The notes under the pieces are model-generated. The model saw only the letters and a list, made by a program, of their open reading frames with translations. It searched no databases and was not told where the DNA came from. Positions 40,432-52,828 of a stretch of 64,000 bases of DNA are shown here, piece after piece. Every line of letters starts with the position of its first letter. Positions within the stretch are counted from its first letter, which is position 1. The stretch comes from Isoptericola chiayiensis. GTDB lineage: Bacteria; Actinomycetota; Actinomycetes; Actinomycetales; Cellulomonadaceae. Location of the stretch: NCBI RefSeq assembly GCF_013149805.1, contig NZ_JABEZT010000002.1, positions 124,001 through 188,000 on the forward strand, in the 5' to 3' direction. The position numbers were made by a program, and so were the translations under genes.

Positions 40432-43374
40432 GTGAGCAATCGCCTCGTCGTCTCGGGTGCCCGCGAGCACAACCTGCGCAACGTCGACCTCGACCTGCCG
40501 CGCGACCGCCTCGTCGTCTTCACGGGGCTGAGCGGCTCGGGGAAGTCGTCGCTGGCCTTCGACACGATCTTCGCCGAGGGGCAGCGACGGTACGTGGAGT
40601 CGCTGTCCGCGTACGCACGCCAGTTCCTCGGGCAGATGGACAAGCCGGACGTCGACTTCATCGAGGGGCTGAGCCCGGCGGTGTCGATCGACCAGAAGTC
40701 GACCAACCGCAACCCGCGCTCCACGGTCGGCACGATCACCGAGGTCTACGACTACCTGCGTCTGCTCTTCGCCCGGACCGGCACCCAGCACTGCCCGGTG
40801 TGCGGAGAGCCGGTCCGCGCGCAGACGCCGCAGCAGATCGTCGACAAGATCCTCGAGCTGCCCGAGGGCACCCGCTACCAGGTGCTCGCGCCGGTGGTCC
40901 GGGGACGCAAGGGGGAGTACGCCGAGCTGTTCTCCGAGCTGCAGACCCAGGGGTTCTCGCGTGCCCGCGTGGACGGCGAGGTCATCCAGCTGTCGAGCCC
41001 GCCGGCGCTGGAGAAGAAGCTCAAGCACGACATCGAGGTCGTGGTCGACCGCCTGGTGTCCCGCGACGGGGTCCGACGCCGGCTGACCGACTCGGTCGAG
41101 ACCGCCCTGGGGCTGGCCGGCGGGCTGGTCATGGTCGAGCTGGTGGACGCGTCGATCGACGACCTCGACCGGGTGCGCAAGTACTCCGAGAAGCGGGCGT
41201 GCCCGAACGACCACCCGTTGAGCCTCGACGAGATCGAGCCGCGCACCTTCTCCTTCAACGCGCCCTACGGCGCCTGTCCCGAGTGCACCGGGATCGGCTT
41301 CCGGCTGGAGGTGGACCCGGAGCTGGTGGTGCCCGACCCGGAGCGGACGCTCCGCGAGGGGGCCGTGGTGCCCTGGGCCCAGACCTCCTCGGAGTACTTC
41401 GAGCGGGTGCTCTCGGCGCTGGCGGAGGAGATGTCGTTCTCGCTCGACACGCCGTGGCGCGCCCTGCCGGAGCGGGCCCGCAAGGCCGTGCTGCACGGGC
41501 GCAACCACAAGGTGCACGTGCGCTACCGCAACCGCTGGGGGCGTGAGCGCCAGTACTCGACGGGGTTCGAGGGTGCGATCACGTTCATCGAGCGACGCCA
41601 CTCGGAGACCGAGTCGGACTGGTCCAAGGAGCGCTACGAGGCGTTCATGCGCCAGGTGCCGTGCCCGACGTGCGGCGGCGCCCGGCTCAAGCCCGAGGTG
41701 CTGGCCGTCAAGGTCGGGACCAAGTCGATCTGGGACGTGTGCCGGCTGCCGATCTCGGACGCCAAGGAGTACCTCGACACGTTGGTGCTCGGCGAGCGCG
41801 AGACGGCGATCGCGGGCGAGGTCCTCAAGGAGATCCACGCCCGGTTGGGCTTCCTGCTCGACGTCGGCCTGCACTACCTCACGCTCGAGCGGGCCGCCGG
41901 GACGCTGTCCGGCGGCGAGGCGCAGCGCATCCGGCTGGCGACGCAGATCGGCTCGGGCCTGGTCGGGGTGCTGTACGTCCTGGACGAGCCGAGCATCGGT
42001 CTGCACCAGCGGGACAACCGCCGGCTCATCGAGACCCTGAGCCGCTTGCGCGACCTCGGCAACACGCTCATCGTCGTCGAGCACGACGAGGACACGATCC
42101 GTGCCGCCGACTGGATCGTGGACGTCGGCCCGGGTGCCGGCGAGCACGGCGGACGCGTGGTGCACTCCGGCGACTACGCGGGCCTGCTCGCCGCCGAGGA
42201 CTCGATGACGGGCGCGTACCTGTCCGGCCGGCGCAGCATCGCGCTGCCGGCCGCTCGCCGCGGCACGGACCCGGAGCGCCAGGTGACCGTGGTGGGGGCG
42301 CGGGAGAACAACCTGCGCGACATCTCGGTGTCCTTCCCGCTGGGGGTGCTCACCGCCGTCACGGGTGTCTCGGGATCCGGCAAGTCGACGCTGGTCAACT
42401 CGATCCTGCACACGGTGCTCGCCAACGAGCTCAACGGTGCCCGGCAGGTCGCGGGTCGGCACACCCGCGTCACCGGCACGGAGCACCTGGACAAGGTCGT
42501 GCACGTCGACCAGGGGCCGATCGGGCGCACGCCGCGGTCGAACCCGGCGACGTACACCGGCGTGTGGGACCGGATCCGCAAGATCTTCGCGGAGACGGAG
42601 GAGGCGAAGGTCCGCGGCTACGGCCCGGGGCGGTTCTCCTTCAACGTCAAGGGCGGGCGCTGCGAGGCCTGCTCCGGCGACGGCACCCTGCGCATCGAGA
42701 TGAACTTCCTGCCGGACGTGTACGTGCCGTGCGAGGTGTGCCACGGGGCCCGGTACAACCGGGAGACGCTCGAGGTGCACTTCAAGGGCCGCACGGTGGC
42801 CGAGGTGCTCGACATGCCGATCGAGGAGGCGGCCGAGTTCTTCTCGGCGTTCCCCGCCATCTCGCGGCACCTGAGCACGCTCGTCGACGTCGGGCTCGGG
42901 TACGTGCGGCTGGGCCAGCCCGCGCCCACCCTGTCGGGGGGCGAGGCGCAGCGCGTCAAGCTCGCCAGCGAGCTGCAGAAGCGCTCGACCGGACGGACGG
43001 TGTACGTCCTGGACGAGCCGACCACCGGCCTGCACTTCGAGGACATCCGCAAGCTCCTGGGCGTGCTGCGCTCGCTGGTGGACAAGGGCAACACGGTGCT
43101 CGTCATCGAGCACAACCTCGACGTGATCAAGTCCGCGGACTGGATCGTCGACATGGGCCCGGAGGGCGGCTCGGGCGGTGGCCTCGTCGTGGCCGAGGGC
43201 ACCCCGGAACAGGTCGCCCGCGTGGAGGCCAGTCACACGGGCCGGTTCCTCGCCCAGGTGCTGGACGAGGAGGCCGAGGTGCCCGTCGACCCGCCCGCCC
43301 CCGCACCGGCGACGCCGGCGAAGGGGCGCAGGAAGCCCGGTCGCTCGCGCACCGCCGGGCGCTCCGCCGCCTGA
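40432..43374 (+). CDS. uvrA: excinuclease ABC subunit A
   Basis: 980-residue damage-recognition ATPase of nucleotide excision repair with two ABC cassettes. First: Walker [16 protein letters not shown] and signature [16 protein letters not shown]; second: [15 protein letters not shown] and [16 protein letters not shown]. Zinc-binding cysteine pairs are visible at [17 protein letters not shown] and CEACSGDG...CEVCHG. The last 40 residues are Pro/Ala/basic. GTG start fixed by the -10 spacing; a possible SOS box lies upstream. Confidence 0.97.
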   Translation: MSNRLVVSGAREHNLRNVDLDLPRDRLVVFTGLSGSGKSSLAFDTIFAEGQRRYVESLSAYARQFLGQMDKPDVDFIEGLSPAVSIDQKSTNRNPRSTVGTITEVYDYLRLLFARTGTQHCPVCGEPVRAQTPQQIVDKILELPEGTRYQVLAPVVRGRKGEYAELFSELQTQGFSRARVDGEVIQLSSPPALEKKLKHDIEVVVDRLVSRDGVRRRLTDSVETALGLAGGLVMVELVDASIDDLDRVRKYSEKRACPNDHPLSLDEIEPRTFSFNAPYGACPECTGIGFRLEVDPELVVPDPERTLREGAVVPWAQTSSEYFERVLSALAEEMSFSLDTPWRALPERARKAVLHGRNHKVHVRYRNRWGRERQYSTGFEGAITFIERRHSETESDWSKERYEAFMRQVPCPTCGGARLKPEVLAVKVGTKSIWDVCRLPISDAKEYLDTLVLGERETAIAGEVLKEIHARLGFLLDVGLHYLTLERAAGTLSGGEAQRIRLATQIGSGLVGVLYVLDEPSIGLHQRDNRRLIETLSRLRDLGNTLIVVEHDEDTIRAADWIVDVGPGAGEHGGRVVHSGDYAGLLAAEDSMTGAYLSGRRSIALPAARRGTDPERQVTVVGARENNLRDISVSFPLGVLTAVTGVSGSGKSTLVNSILHTVLANELNGARQVAGRHTRVTGTEHLDKVVHVDQGPIGRTPRSNPATYTGVWDRIRKIFAETEEAKVRGYGPGRFSFNVKGGRCEACSGDGTLRIEMNFLPDVYVPCEVCHGARYNRETLEVHFKGRTVAEVLDMPIEEAAEFFSAFPAISRHLSTLVDVGLGYVRLGQPAPTLSGGEAQRVKLASELQKRSTGRTVYVLDEPTTGLHFEDIRKLLGVLRSLVDKGNTVLVIEHNLDVIKSADWIVDMGPEGGSGGGLVVAEGTPEQVARVEASHTGRFLAQVLDEEAEVPVDPPAPAPATPAKGRRKPGRSRTAGRSAA

Positions 43375-43379
43375 CCCCC

Positions 43380-43385
43380 TACGGT
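43380..43385 (+). promoter_or_regulatory. -10 box giving leaderless osmC-like mRNA
   Basis: TACGGT, 7 nt, then ATG 43393, immediately after the uvrA stop. Confidence 0.55.
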
Positions 43386-43392
43386 GGGCGCC

Positions 43393-43893
43393 ATGGGAGC
43401 CCAGCACTCGTACACGGCCGCCGTCGCGTGGCCGCCGGCCGGAGCGGATCCGGCGGCCGCGGCGACGACGTCGTACACCGCCTACACCCGTGACCACGAC
43501 GTCGCCCTGCCCGGCCGTCCCGTGCTGCCCGGCAGCGCCGACCCGGCGTTCCGCGGCGACCCCGAGCGGTTCAGCCCCGAGGACCTCTTCGTGGCCAGCC
43601 TGGCGCAGTGCCACATGCTGTGGTTCCTGCACCTGGCCGCCGAGAGCGGGCTGGTGGTGCGCGAGTACGCCGACGACGCGACCGGCACGATGCGGGTCGA
43701 GTCGCGGGGCGAGGGACAGTTCAGCGACGTGACCCTGCGGCCGCGGATCGTCGTGGACCCGGGCGAGGAGGCCGACGACGAGCGCGTCGCCCGGCTGCAC
43801 GAGCGTGCGCACGCCCTGTGCTTCATCGCCCGCAGCGTGAACTTCCGCGTGCTCGTCGAACCCGCGCCGCTGCACCTGACCGGCGGCTCCTGA
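43393..43893 (+). CDS. OsmC-family protein
   Basis: 166 residues from ATG 43393 ([13 protein letters not shown]); GTG 43384 lies inside the -10 box and is rejected. The fold signature is [23 protein letters not shown], with the first reactive Cys in AQCHM, and [15 protein letters not shown] with the second Cys. OsmC/Ohr proteins use this pair as thiol peroxidases against organic hydroperoxides, so that activity is likely; the substrate is inferred. Confidence 0.85.
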   Translation: MGAQHSYTAAVAWPPAGADPAAAATTSYTAYTRDHDVALPGRPVLPGSADPAFRGDPERFSPEDLFVASLAQCHMLWFLHLAAESGLVVREYADDATGTMRVESRGEGQFSDVTLRPRIVVDPGEEADDERVARLHERAHALCFIARSVNFRVLVEPAPLHLTGGS

Positions 43894-43945
43894 CCGGCCC
43901 GCCCCGGGCCCCGGGGCGACGGTCGGCGATGTCGGAGACCTGACC

Positions 43946-43951
43946 TACCCT
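43946..43951 (+). promoter_or_regulatory. -10 box giving leaderless uvrC mRNA
   Basis: TACCCT, 6 nt, then ATG 43958; no purine-rich ribosome site in front. Confidence 0.6.
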
Positions 43952-43957
43952 GGGCGC

Positions 43958-45934
43958 ATGGCGGACCCTGCGACCTACCGGCCGAGACCGGGGGAGATCC
44001 CGACGTCGCCGGGGGTGTATCGCTTCCGCGACCGGCACGGCCGCGTCGTGTACGTCGGCAAGGCGAAGAACCTGCGCCAGCGGTTGTCGAACTACTTCCA
44101 GGACGTCGCGAACCTCCACCACCGCACGCAGCAGATGGTGACCACGGCGGCCTCGGTCGAGTGGACGGTCGTCGGCACCGAGGTCGAGGCGCTGGCGCTG
44201 GAGTACTCCTGGATCAAGGAGTACGACCCGCGGTTCAACGTCAAGTACCGCGACGACAAGTCGTACCCGTACCTCGCGGTGACGATGGGCGAGGACGTCC
44301 CGCGCGCCCAGGTGATGCGCGGGCGCAAGCGCCGCGGCACCCGGTACTTCGGTCCGTACGGTCACGCGTGGGCGATCCGCGAGACGCTCGACCTGCTGCT
44401 GCGGGTGTTCCCCGTGCGGACCTGCTCGGCGGGCGTCTACCGCCGCGCCCAGCAGTCCGGTCGTCCGTGCCTGCTCGGCTACATCGACAAGTGCTCCGCC
44501 CCGTGCGTCGGTCGGATCAGCCCCGAGGACCACCGTGCCCTGGCCGGCGACCTGTGCGACTTCATGGCCGGGGACACCGGCCGGTTCGTGCGGCGGCTCG
44601 AGAAGGAGATGGCCGAGGCGGCCGAGCACCTCGAGTACGAGCAGGCCGCCCGGCTGCGGGACGACCTGGGCGCGCTGCGCCGCGTCACCGAGAAGAACGC
44701 GGTCGTGCTCTCCGACGCCACCGACGCCGACGTCTTCGCCCTGGACGGCGACGACCTCGAGGCCGCCGTCCAGGTCTTCCACGTCCGCGGCGGCCGCATC
44801 CGCGGCCAGCGCGGCTGGATCGTGGAGAAGGTCGAGGACATCGGCGACGGCGAGCTCGTGGAGCACCTGCTGCAGCAGGTGTACGGGCCGGTGGAGGACG
44901 CGCGGGACGTTGACCTGTCCGACCACCAGGCGCGGGCCGCGGTCCGCGACGCCGTCCCGCGTGAGGTGCTGGTCCCGGTGCTCCCGCCCGATCTCGAGGA
45001 GGTGACGGACTGGCTGTCCGGACTGCGCGGCGCCCGCGTCGAGGTGCGCGTGCCGCAGCGCGGCGACAAGCGTGAGCTCGCCGAGACGGTGCGCCGGAAC
45101 GCCGAGCAGGCGCTCGTGCTGCACCGCACCCGGCGGGCCGGCGACCTGACCACCCGCAGCCAGGCGCTGTCCGAGCTGCAGGAGGCGCTCGGCCTCGACG
45201 AGGCGCCGCTGCGGATCGAGTGCTACGACGTCTCCCACACCCAGGGCACCTATCAGTCCGCCTCGATGGTGGTCTTCGAGGACGGTCTGCCGCGCAAGGG
45301 GGAGTACCGCTCCTTCTCGGTCCGGGGCCCGGACGGCGACGGCGCGGCCGACGACACGGCGGCCATGCACGAGGTCATCACCCGCCGGTTCCGCCGCTAC
45401 CTGGCCGACCAGCACGCCCACCCGGACATCTCCGGACCGGCGGACGGCGACGCGGGGGCGGAGAAGCGGCGGTTCGCCTACCCGCCGCAGCTCGTCGTCG
45501 TCGACGGCGGACCGCCCCAGGTGGCGGCCGCTGCCCGTGCCCTGGCCGAGCTCGGCATCACCGACGTCGCCCTGTGCGGGCTCGCCAAGCGGCTCGAGGA
45601 GCTGTGGGTGCCCGACGACGACTACCCGGTGATCCTGCAGCGCGCGTCCCAGGGCCTCTACCTGCTGCAGCGCGTCCGTGACGAGGCCCACCGGTTCGCG
45701 ATCGCGCAGCACCGCCGCCGCCGCAGCAAGGGCATGACGGTCTCCGTCCTGGACTCCGTGCCCGGGCTCGGGCCGGCGCGGCAGCAGGCCCTGCTGGCGC
45801 GGTTCGGCTCGGTCAAACGGATGCGCGCCGCCACCGCGGAGGAGATCGCCCAGGTCAAGGGCGTGGGGCCGAGCACCGCGCAGGCCGTGGTCGACGCGTT
45901 GTCCGGCTCCGGTGCTGGCATGCTGGACCCATGA
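43958..45934 (+). CDS. uvrC: excinuclease ABC subunit C
   Basis: 658-residue dual incision nuclease. The N-terminal GIY-YIG domain ([20 protein letters not shown]) makes the 3' cut; then a cysteine cluster ([17 protein letters not shown]), a UVR domain ([17 protein letters not shown]) that binds UvrB, an RNase H-like domain for the 5' cut ([29 protein letters not shown]), and two C-terminal helix-hairpin-helix motifs ([30 protein letters not shown]). Ends with ATGA overlapping rapZ. Confidence 0.97.
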   Translation: MADPATYRPRPGEIPTSPGVYRFRDRHGRVVYVGKAKNLRQRLSNYFQDVANLHHRTQQMVTTAASVEWTVVGTEVEALALEYSWIKEYDPRFNVKYRDDKSYPYLAVTMGEDVPRAQVMRGRKRRGTRYFGPYGHAWAIRETLDLLLRVFPVRTCSAGVYRRAQQSGRPCLLGYIDKCSAPCVGRISPEDHRALAGDLCDFMAGDTGRFVRRLEKEMAEAAEHLEYEQAARLRDDLGALRRVTEKNAVVLSDATDADVFALDGDDLEAAVQVFHVRGGRIRGQRGWIVEKVEDIGDGELVEHLLQQVYGPVEDARDVDLSDHQARAAVRDAVPREVLVPVLPPDLEEVTDWLSGLRGARVEVRVPQRGDKRELAETVRRNAEQALVLHRTRRAGDLTTRSQALSELQEALGLDEAPLRIECYDVSHTQGTYQSASMVVFEDGLPRKGEYRSFSVRGPDGDGAADDTAAMHEVITRRFRRYLADQHAHPDISGPADGDAGAEKRRFAYPPQLVVVDGGPPQVAAAARALAELGITDVALCGLAKRLEELWVPDDDYPVILQRASQGLYLLQRVRDEAHRFAIAQHRRRRSKGMTVSVLDSVPGLGPARQQALLARFGSVKRMRAATAEEIAQVKGVGPSTAQAVVDALSGSGAGMLDP

Positions 45935-46866
45935 GCGAACCGTCGCCCATCACCGTCCCGCACGGCATCCCCGAGATCGAGGCCGCGACACCGGCCCCCG
46001 GCCGCACCGAGCCCGAGGTGCTCATCATCACCGGCATGTCCGGTGCCGGGCGCACCCGCGCCGCCGGCGTCCTGGAGGACCTGGACTGGTTCGTCGTGGA
46101 CAACCTGCCGCCGATGATGATCGTCCCGCTCGTCGACCTGATGACCAAGGCGGGGTCGTCGGTCGAACGGCTCGCCGTCGTCGTCGACGTCCGCGGCCGC
46201 GAGTACTTCTCCGAGCTGGCCCAGGCGCTGGACCACCTCCGCTCGGCGGGGGTGAACTACCGCATCCTGTTCCTGGACGCCTCGGACGAGGTCCTCGTGC
46301 GCCGGTTCGAGAGCGTGCGGCGCCCCCACCCGCTGCAGGGGGACGGCCGCATCCTCGACGGCATCAGCACCGAGCGCCGGGTGCTGGCCTCCATCGCCGA
46401 GCGAGCCGACGTCGTCGTCGACACCACCGACAAGTCCGTCCACGACCTCGCCAAGGAGGTCCGCGACGCCGTCGCCGGTGGCGCGGTGGACTCGCTGCGC
46501 ATCAACGTCGTCGCGTTCGGCTTCAAGTACGGCCTGCCCCTGGACGCCGACCACGTCGCCGACGTGCGGTTCCTCGCCAACCCCTACTGGATCAGCGAGC
46601 TGCGCCACCTGACCGGCAAGGACGAGGCCGTGCGCCGCTACGTCCTCGACCGACCGGGTGCCCTGGAGTTCGTGGACCGGTACGTGGCGGCGCTCGAACC
46701 GGTCCTGGCCGGCTACCTCGCCGAGGAGAAGCGGTACGCGACCATCGCCGTCGGCTGCACCGGCGGCAAGCACCGCTCGGTCGCCATGGCCACCGAGATC
46801 GCCGAACGGCTGCGCACCGCCGGCCACCGCGTCACCGTCACGGCACGTGACCTCGGGAAGGAGTAG
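45931..46866 (+). CDS. rapZ: RapZ/YvcJ-family nucleotide-binding protein
   Basis: 311 residues: N-terminal P-loop [19 protein letters not shown], Walker B-like WFVVDNLPP, and the C-terminal [20 protein letters not shown] typical of the family. In E. coli RapZ is an RNase E adaptor and sensor for cell-wall precursor GlcN6P; in Gram-positives (YvcJ) it binds nucleotides and its target is unclear. ATG overlaps uvrC. It belongs to the conserved uvrC-rapZ-yvcK-whiA block. The Walker A Lys-Ser is Arg-Thr here, a known type of variation in the family. Confidence 0.93.
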   Translation: MSEPSPITVPHGIPEIEAATPAPGRTEPEVLIITGMSGAGRTRAAGVLEDLDWFVVDNLPPMMIVPLVDLMTKAGSSVERLAVVVDVRGREYFSELAQALDHLRSAGVNYRILFLDASDEVLVRRFESVRRPHPLQGDGRILDGISTERRVLASIAERADVVVDTTDKSVHDLAKEVRDAVAGGAVDSLRINVVAFGFKYGLPLDADHVADVRFLANPYWISELRHLTGKDEAVRRYVLDRPGALEFVDRYVAALEPVLAGYLAEEKRYATIAVGCTGGKHRSVAMATEIAERLRTAGHRVTVTARDLGKE

Positions 46867-46869
46867 GAC

Positions 46870-47883
46870 CTGACTGCGGACACGACCCGAGCGCACGGCC
46901 CCCGGGCGACGGACCGCTCCGACCGACCGGGCCCCACGGTGGTCGCCCTCGGCGGGGGACACGGGCTCTCCGCCGCGCTCGGCGCGATGCGGCTCCTGAC
47001 CGACCGGCTCACCGCGGTGGTCACCGTCGCGGACGACGGCGGCTCGTCGGGCCGCCTGCGCTCCGAGCTGGACGTGCTGCCCCCGGGTGACCTGCGCATG
47101 GCCCTGGCCGCGCTCTGCGACGACTCCGAGTGGGGCCGCACCTGGAGCGACCTGCTCCAGCACCGGTTCGCCTCGGACGGGGAGCTCGACGGCCACGCCA
47201 TGGGCAACCTGCTCATCGTCTCGCTGTGGCAGCGGCTCGGCAGCACGGTCGAAGGACTCGACTGGGTGGGCCGCCTCCTGGGCGCTCGCGGCCGCGTGCT
47301 CCCGATGGCGTCCGTGCCGCTGGTGGTGGAGGCCGACGTGGCGCACGGCGAGCGGCGCGACACCGTCGTCGGGCAGAGCCGCGTGGCCGTCACGGACGGA
47401 CTGATCGAGCAGCTGCGGCTGGTGCCCGCCGACCCGCCCGCCTGCCCGGAGGCGGTGCAGGCGGTCCACGACGCCGACTGGGTCGTGATGGGGCCCGGCT
47501 CCTGGTACTCGTCGGTGCTGGTCCACCTCCTCGTGCCGGGACTGGCCACCGCGCTGCACACGACGACGGCGCGGCGGTGCGTGACGCTGAACCTGAGCGC
47601 GGAGAAGGGCGAGACGCACGGGTTGAGCGCCACGGCCCATCTCGACGCGCTGCGCCGGCACGCCCCGGAACTGGCCGTCGACGCGGTCCTCGTCGACCCG
47701 TCCGCGGTGGGTGACGTCGACGAGCTGGAACGTGCGGCGGCCGCCCTCGGGGCGGAGCTGGTGGTGCGGCCGGTGCGGCGGGGTGACGGGTCGGCCCGCC
47801 ACGACACGCTCCGGCTCGCGGCGGCCTACCACGACGTGTTCGAGGGCACCGGACGGCGGCGCGGGTCGCCCGTGGCAGGATGA
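46870..47883 (+). CDS. yvcK: YvcK/CofD-like gluconeogenesis factor, probable CTG start
   Basis: Core motifs [42 protein letters not shown] and [10 protein letters not shown] identify the YvcK family, which binds UDP-sugars and supports cell-wall synthesis on gluconeogenic carbon. The only ATG/GTG/TTG start is GTG 46939, but that falls inside the first beta strand and has no ribosome site. The frame is open back to the rapZ stop, and CTG 46870 lies 6 nt after AAGGAG (46858-46863), giving [17 protein letters not shown] before the core. I therefore annotate CTG 46870 (337 residues); if wrong, use 46939 (314 residues). Confidence 0.8.
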   Translation: MTADTTRAHGPRATDRSDRPGPTVVALGGGHGLSAALGAMRLLTDRLTAVVTVADDGGSSGRLRSELDVLPPGDLRMALAALCDDSEWGRTWSDLLQHRFASDGELDGHAMGNLLIVSLWQRLGSTVEGLDWVGRLLGARGRVLPMASVPLVVEADVAHGERRDTVVGQSRVAVTDGLIEQLRLVPADPPACPEAVQAVHDADWVVMGPGSWYSSVLVHLLVPGLATALHTTTARRCVTLNLSAEKGETHGLSATAHLDALRRHAPELAVDAVLVDPSAVGDVDELERAAAALGAELVVRPVRRGDGSARHDTLRLAAAYHDVFEGTGRRRGSPVAG

Positions 47884-47887
47884 CGCC

Positions 47888-48868
47888 ATGGCGCTGACGA
47901 GTGAGGTGAAGGACGAGCTGTCGCGGGTCGTGGTGACGCGGACCTCCTGCCGCAAGGCGGAGGTCTCGGCGATGCTGCGGTTCTCGGGAGGACTGCACAT
48001 CATCTCGAGCCGCGTGGTGATCGAGGCGGAGCTCGACTCCGACGTGGTCGCCGCGCGGCTGCGCCAGGCGGTGTCCGACCTGTACGGGCACACCAGCGAG
48101 CTGATCGTGGTGCGGGCCGGGGGGCTGCGCAAGCAGGACCGGTACGTGGTGCGGGTCGTGCGCGACGGCGAGTCCCTGGCCCGCCAGACCGGCCTGCTGG
48201 ACCTGCGGGGTCGGCCCGTGCGCGGGCTCTCGCCCGAGGTGGTCTCCGCCGGCGTCGACGAGGCCGAGGCGGTCTGGCGCGGCGCGTTCCTGGCGCACGG
48301 CTCCCTGACCGAACCGGGGCGCTCGATGTCGATGGAGGTCACGTGCCCGGGACCGGAGGCGGCGCTCGCCCTGGTGGGTGCGGCCCGCCGGCTCGGCGTG
48401 CAGGCCCGGTCCCGGGAGGTGCGGGGCGTCGACCGCGTGGTGGTCCGCGACGGCGACGCCATCAGCGAGCTGCTCGGTCGGATCGGCGCGCCACGCACCC
48501 GGCAGGTGTGGGAGGAGCGGCGGGCCCGCCGTGAAGTCCGCGGGACGGCCAACCGGTTGGCCAACTTCGACGACGCCAACCTGCGGCGCTCCGCTCGTGC
48601 CGCCGTGGCCGCCGGTGCCCGGGTGCAGCGCGCTTTCGAGATCCTGGGCGAGGAGGTGCCGGACCACCTGCGGCAGGCCGGCGAGCTGCGGCTCGCCCAC
48701 AAGCAGGCGTCCCTGGAGGAGCTCGGCCAGCTCGCCGACCCGCAGCTGTCCAAGGACGCCGTGGCCGGGCGCATCCGCCGCCTGCTGTCGACCGCTGACA
48801 AGCGGGCGCTCGAGCTCGGGATCCCGGACACCGAGGCGGGCCTGTCACCGGACCTGCTCGACCTGTGA
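47888..48868 (+). CDS. whiA: sporulation/cell-division regulator WhiA
   Basis: 326 residues: an N-terminal LAGLIDADG homing-endonuclease-like fold lacking nuclease activity ([32 protein letters not shown]) and a C-terminal helix-turn-helix ([18 protein letters not shown]). In Streptomyces WhiA activates sporulation septation genes with WhiB; in non-sporulating Actinobacteria it is conserved in this cluster and linked to division and growth. ATG 4 nt after the yvcK stop with GCAGGA upstream. Confidence 0.94.
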   Translation: MALTSEVKDELSRVVVTRTSCRKAEVSAMLRFSGGLHIISSRVVIEAELDSDVVAARLRQAVSDLYGHTSELIVVRAGGLRKQDRYVVRVVRDGESLARQTGLLDLRGRPVRGLSPEVVSAGVDEAEAVWRGAFLAHGSLTEPGRSMSMEVTCPGPEAALALVGAARRLGVQARSREVRGVDRVVVRDGDAISELLGRIGAPRTRQVWEERRARREVRGTANRLANFDDANLRRSARAAVAAGARVQRAFEILGEEVPDHLRQAGELRLAHKQASLEELGQLADPQLSKDAVAGRIRRLLSTADKRALELGIPDTEAGLSPDLLDL

Positions 48869-48944
48869 GTCCCTTGCCGCCGGGGCGTGGTCGGACCTCT
48901 CGTCTCAGCAGAGGCGGAGATCGGCGTCGGGCAACGGATGGGTA

Positions 48945-48950
48945 TAGGCT
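48945..48950 (+). promoter_or_regulatory. -10 box of the gap transcript
   Basis: TAGGCT within TATAGGCT, about 170 nt before gap, in the 249-nt gap after whiA. It predicts a leader of about 160 nt. No clear -35. Confidence 0.45.
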
Positions 48951-49033
48951 CGTGGTTGTCAGGTGACGACGGTGTGACCCTGGACTGACGTCCGGACTGC
49001 ACGTCGCGGACTCCCACCAGGGTGACGCCGTAA

Positions 49034-50122
<1,089 letters not shown>

Positions 50123-50147
50123 CGACGCCCGACGCTCCGGCGTGACC

Positions 50148-50216
50148 ACGACGTCCGCGGACACGCGGCCCGCCCGTCCCCGCGACGAGAACGGTGCCCG
50201 TGTCCGCGGACGTCGT
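50148..50216. repeat. long inverted repeat between gap and pgk
   Basis: Two perfect 18-bp arms, ACGACGTCCGCGGACACG at 50148-50165 and its reverse complement at 50199-50216, separated by 33 nt. Each arm contains the self-palindrome GTCCGCGGAC. As RNA it is a very stable hairpin between two glycolysis genes; as DNA it could be two copies of one operator. Confidence 0.8.
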
Positions 50217-50265
50217 CGTGTCACGGCGCCCCCACCCTCCCGACCGAACCGCACGAGGTGAGCTC

Positions 50266-51465
50266 ATGAAGACGATCGATTCCCTCGGAGACCTGCGCGG
50301 CAAGCGCGTCCTGGTCCGCTCCGACTTCAACGTGCCGCTGGACGGCACCACCATCACCGACGACGGACGTATCCGCGCCGCGCTGCCGACGCTGAAGCGT
50401 CTGGCCGACGCCGGTGCCCGCGTCGTCGTCACCGCCCACCTGGGTCGGCCGAAGGGCACGCCGGACGCGAAGTACTCCCTCGCGCCGGTCGCGGCGCGGC
50501 TGGGCGATCTCCTCGGCCAGGACGTCGCGCTCGCCGAGGACCTCGTCGGGCCCTCCGCCCGCGAGACGGTCGCGGGCCTCGCGGACGGTCGGGTCGCCCT
50601 GCTGGAGAACGTGCGCTTCGACGCCCGCGAGACCTCCAAGGTCGACGCCGAGCGTCAGGAGCTGGCCGGCGAGCTGGCCGAGCTCGCCGACGCCTTCGTC
50701 TCGGACGGCTTCGGCGTGGTCCACCGCAAGCAGGCCTCGGTCTACGATGTCGCCGAGAAGCTCCCGGCAGGCGCCGGTGAGCTGGTGCTCAAGGAGGTCG
50801 AGTCCCTCTCGCGCGCCACGACCGACCCGGAGCGTCCGTACGCCGTGGTGCTCGGCGGGTCCAAGGTCTCCGACAAGCTCGGCGTCATCGCCAACCTCCT
50901 GACCAAGGCGGACCGCCTGCTCATCGGCGGCGGCATGGTCTTCACGTTCCTCGCCGCCCAGGGTCACTCGGTCGGCTCCTCACTGCTGGAGGAGGACCAG
51001 GTCGAGACGGTCAAGGGCTACCTGGCCGAGGCCGAGCGCAACGGCGTCGAGATCGTCCTGCCCACCGACATCGTCGCGGCGGACTCCTTCGCCGCGGACG
51101 CGCCGCACACGACCGTCGCCGCCGACGCGATCCCCGACGGCAAGATGGGCCTCGACATCGGCCCCGACTCGGGCGAGCTCTTCGCGGCCAAGCTGGCCGA
51201 CGCCCGCACCATCGCCTGGAACGGGCCCATGGGCGTCTTCGAGTTCGACGCGTTCGCCGGCGGCACCCGGGCGGTCGCCCAGGGCATCGTCGACGCCACC
51301 GCGAACGGTGCGTTCTCGATCGTCGGCGGCGGCGACTCCGCCGCCGCGGTGCGCATCCTCGGGTTCGACGAGGACGGCTTCAGCCACATCTCGACCGGTG
51401 GTGGAGCCAGCCTCGAGCTGCTCGAGGGCAAGGAGCTGCCCGGGCTGAACGTCCTGGCCGGCTGA
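50266..51465 (+). CDS. pgk: phosphoglycerate kinase
   Basis: 399 residues: [31 protein letters not shown] in the substrate domain; [14 protein letters not shown] and [17 protein letters not shown]; and the nucleotide loop [12 protein letters not shown] near the C terminus. It makes ATP from 1,3-bisphosphoglycerate. ATG 50266 follows GAGGTGA at 5 nt; longer in-frame starts overlap the inverted repeat. Confidence 0.97.
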   Translation: MKTIDSLGDLRGKRVLVRSDFNVPLDGTTITDDGRIRAALPTLKRLADAGARVVVTAHLGRPKGTPDAKYSLAPVAARLGDLLGQDVALAEDLVGPSARETVAGLADGRVALLENVRFDARETSKVDAERQELAGELAELADAFVSDGFGVVHRKQASVYDVAEKLPAGAGELVLKEVESLSRATTDPERPYAVVLGGSKVSDKLGVIANLLTKADRLLIGGGMVFTFLAAQGHSVGSSLLEEDQVETVKGYLAEAERNGVEIVLPTDIVAADSFAADAPHTTVAADAIPDGKMGLDIGPDSGELFAAKLADARTIAWNGPMGVFEFDAFAGGTRAVAQGIVDATANGAFSIVGGGDSAAAVRILGFDEDGFSHISTGGGASLELLEGKELPGLNVLAG

Positions 51466-51519
51466 GCGACGCCGCACGACCCTCCGACCCGAACCACCCT
51501 CCGAACGAAGGACACGAAC

Positions 51520-52311
<792 letters not shown>

Positions 52312-52345
52312 CGACGCCGTCGCCCGGGCGGGCAGGTCCCGCCCC

Positions 52346-52411
52346 GACGAACGCCTCCCGTGGCGGTCTGCCCCCGGCAAAGACAGGGGTTGGCCACGGG
52401 AGGCGTTCGTC
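52346..52411. terminator. long hairpin between tpiA and secG
   Basis: Perfect 19-bp arms: GACGAACGCCTCCCGTGGC at 52346-52364 and its reverse complement at 52393-52411. The 28-nt loop contains a smaller CCCC/GGGG hairpin. It most likely terminates the gap-pgk-tpiA transcript; its right arm abuts the secG promoter. Confidence 0.75.
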
Positions 52412-52414
52412 ACC

Positions 52415-52420
52415 TAGTCT
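52415..52420 (+). promoter_or_regulatory. -10 box of secG
   Basis: TAGTCT, TANNNT type, about 65 nt before secG, just past the hairpin; predicts separate transcription of secG. Confidence 0.5.
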
Positions 52421-52485
52421 TGACCCCGCCGGGCAACCCCGGCACCGACAGCCCGCCGTGAGGCGGCCGAGAGCCGAGGACCTCC

Positions 52486-52731
52486 ATGTTCGCCGCGTTG
52501 ACCATCTTCCTGAACGTCCTGCTCGTGCTGACCAGTGCGTTCCTGATCCTGCTCATCCTGATGCACAAGGGCAAGGGCGGGGGTCTGTCCGACATGTTCG
52601 GCGGGGGCATGTCCAGCGCTGCGGGCAGCTCCGGCGTCGCCGAGCGCAACCTGAACCGCATCACCGTGGGGATCGCGCTGGTGTGGGGCGTCGTCGTCGT
52701 GCTCCTGGGGATCGCCACCAGGGTGAGCTGA
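52486..52731 (+). CDS. secG: preprotein translocase subunit SecG
   Basis: 81 residues with two membrane helices (about residues 3-25 and 57-78) and the conserved cytosolic loop HKGKGGGLSDMFGGGM, which defines SecG. It assists SecYE during protein export, including of the signal-peptide surface proteins in this window. ATG with GAGGACC upstream. The tpiA-secG link is conserved in Actinobacteria. Confidence 0.93.
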   Translation: MFAALTIFLNVLLVLTSAFLILLILMHKGKGGGLSDMFGGGMSSAAGSSGVAERNLNRITVGIALVWGVVVVLLGIATRVS

Positions 52732-52754
52732 CCGGGTTCCCGGACGGCGCACGG

Positions 52755-52760
52755 TACCGT
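52755..52760 (+). promoter_or_regulatory. -10 box of rbpA
   Basis: TACCGT in the 97-nt secG-rbpA gap, about 69 nt before the rbpA start. No SigR-type element was recognised. Confidence 0.4.
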
Positions 52761-52828
52761 CCGCGAACAGCACCGTCGGGCCGACGGAAGCAGCGGACGG
52801 CCCGTGAACTCGAAGGTGAGGACGTCAC

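Noticed and set aside
39685-43875. 1396-codon minus-strand frame covering uvrA
   Set aside because: Only its last 225 codons (from 40362) encode a real MBL-fold protein; the rest is antisense to uvrA.
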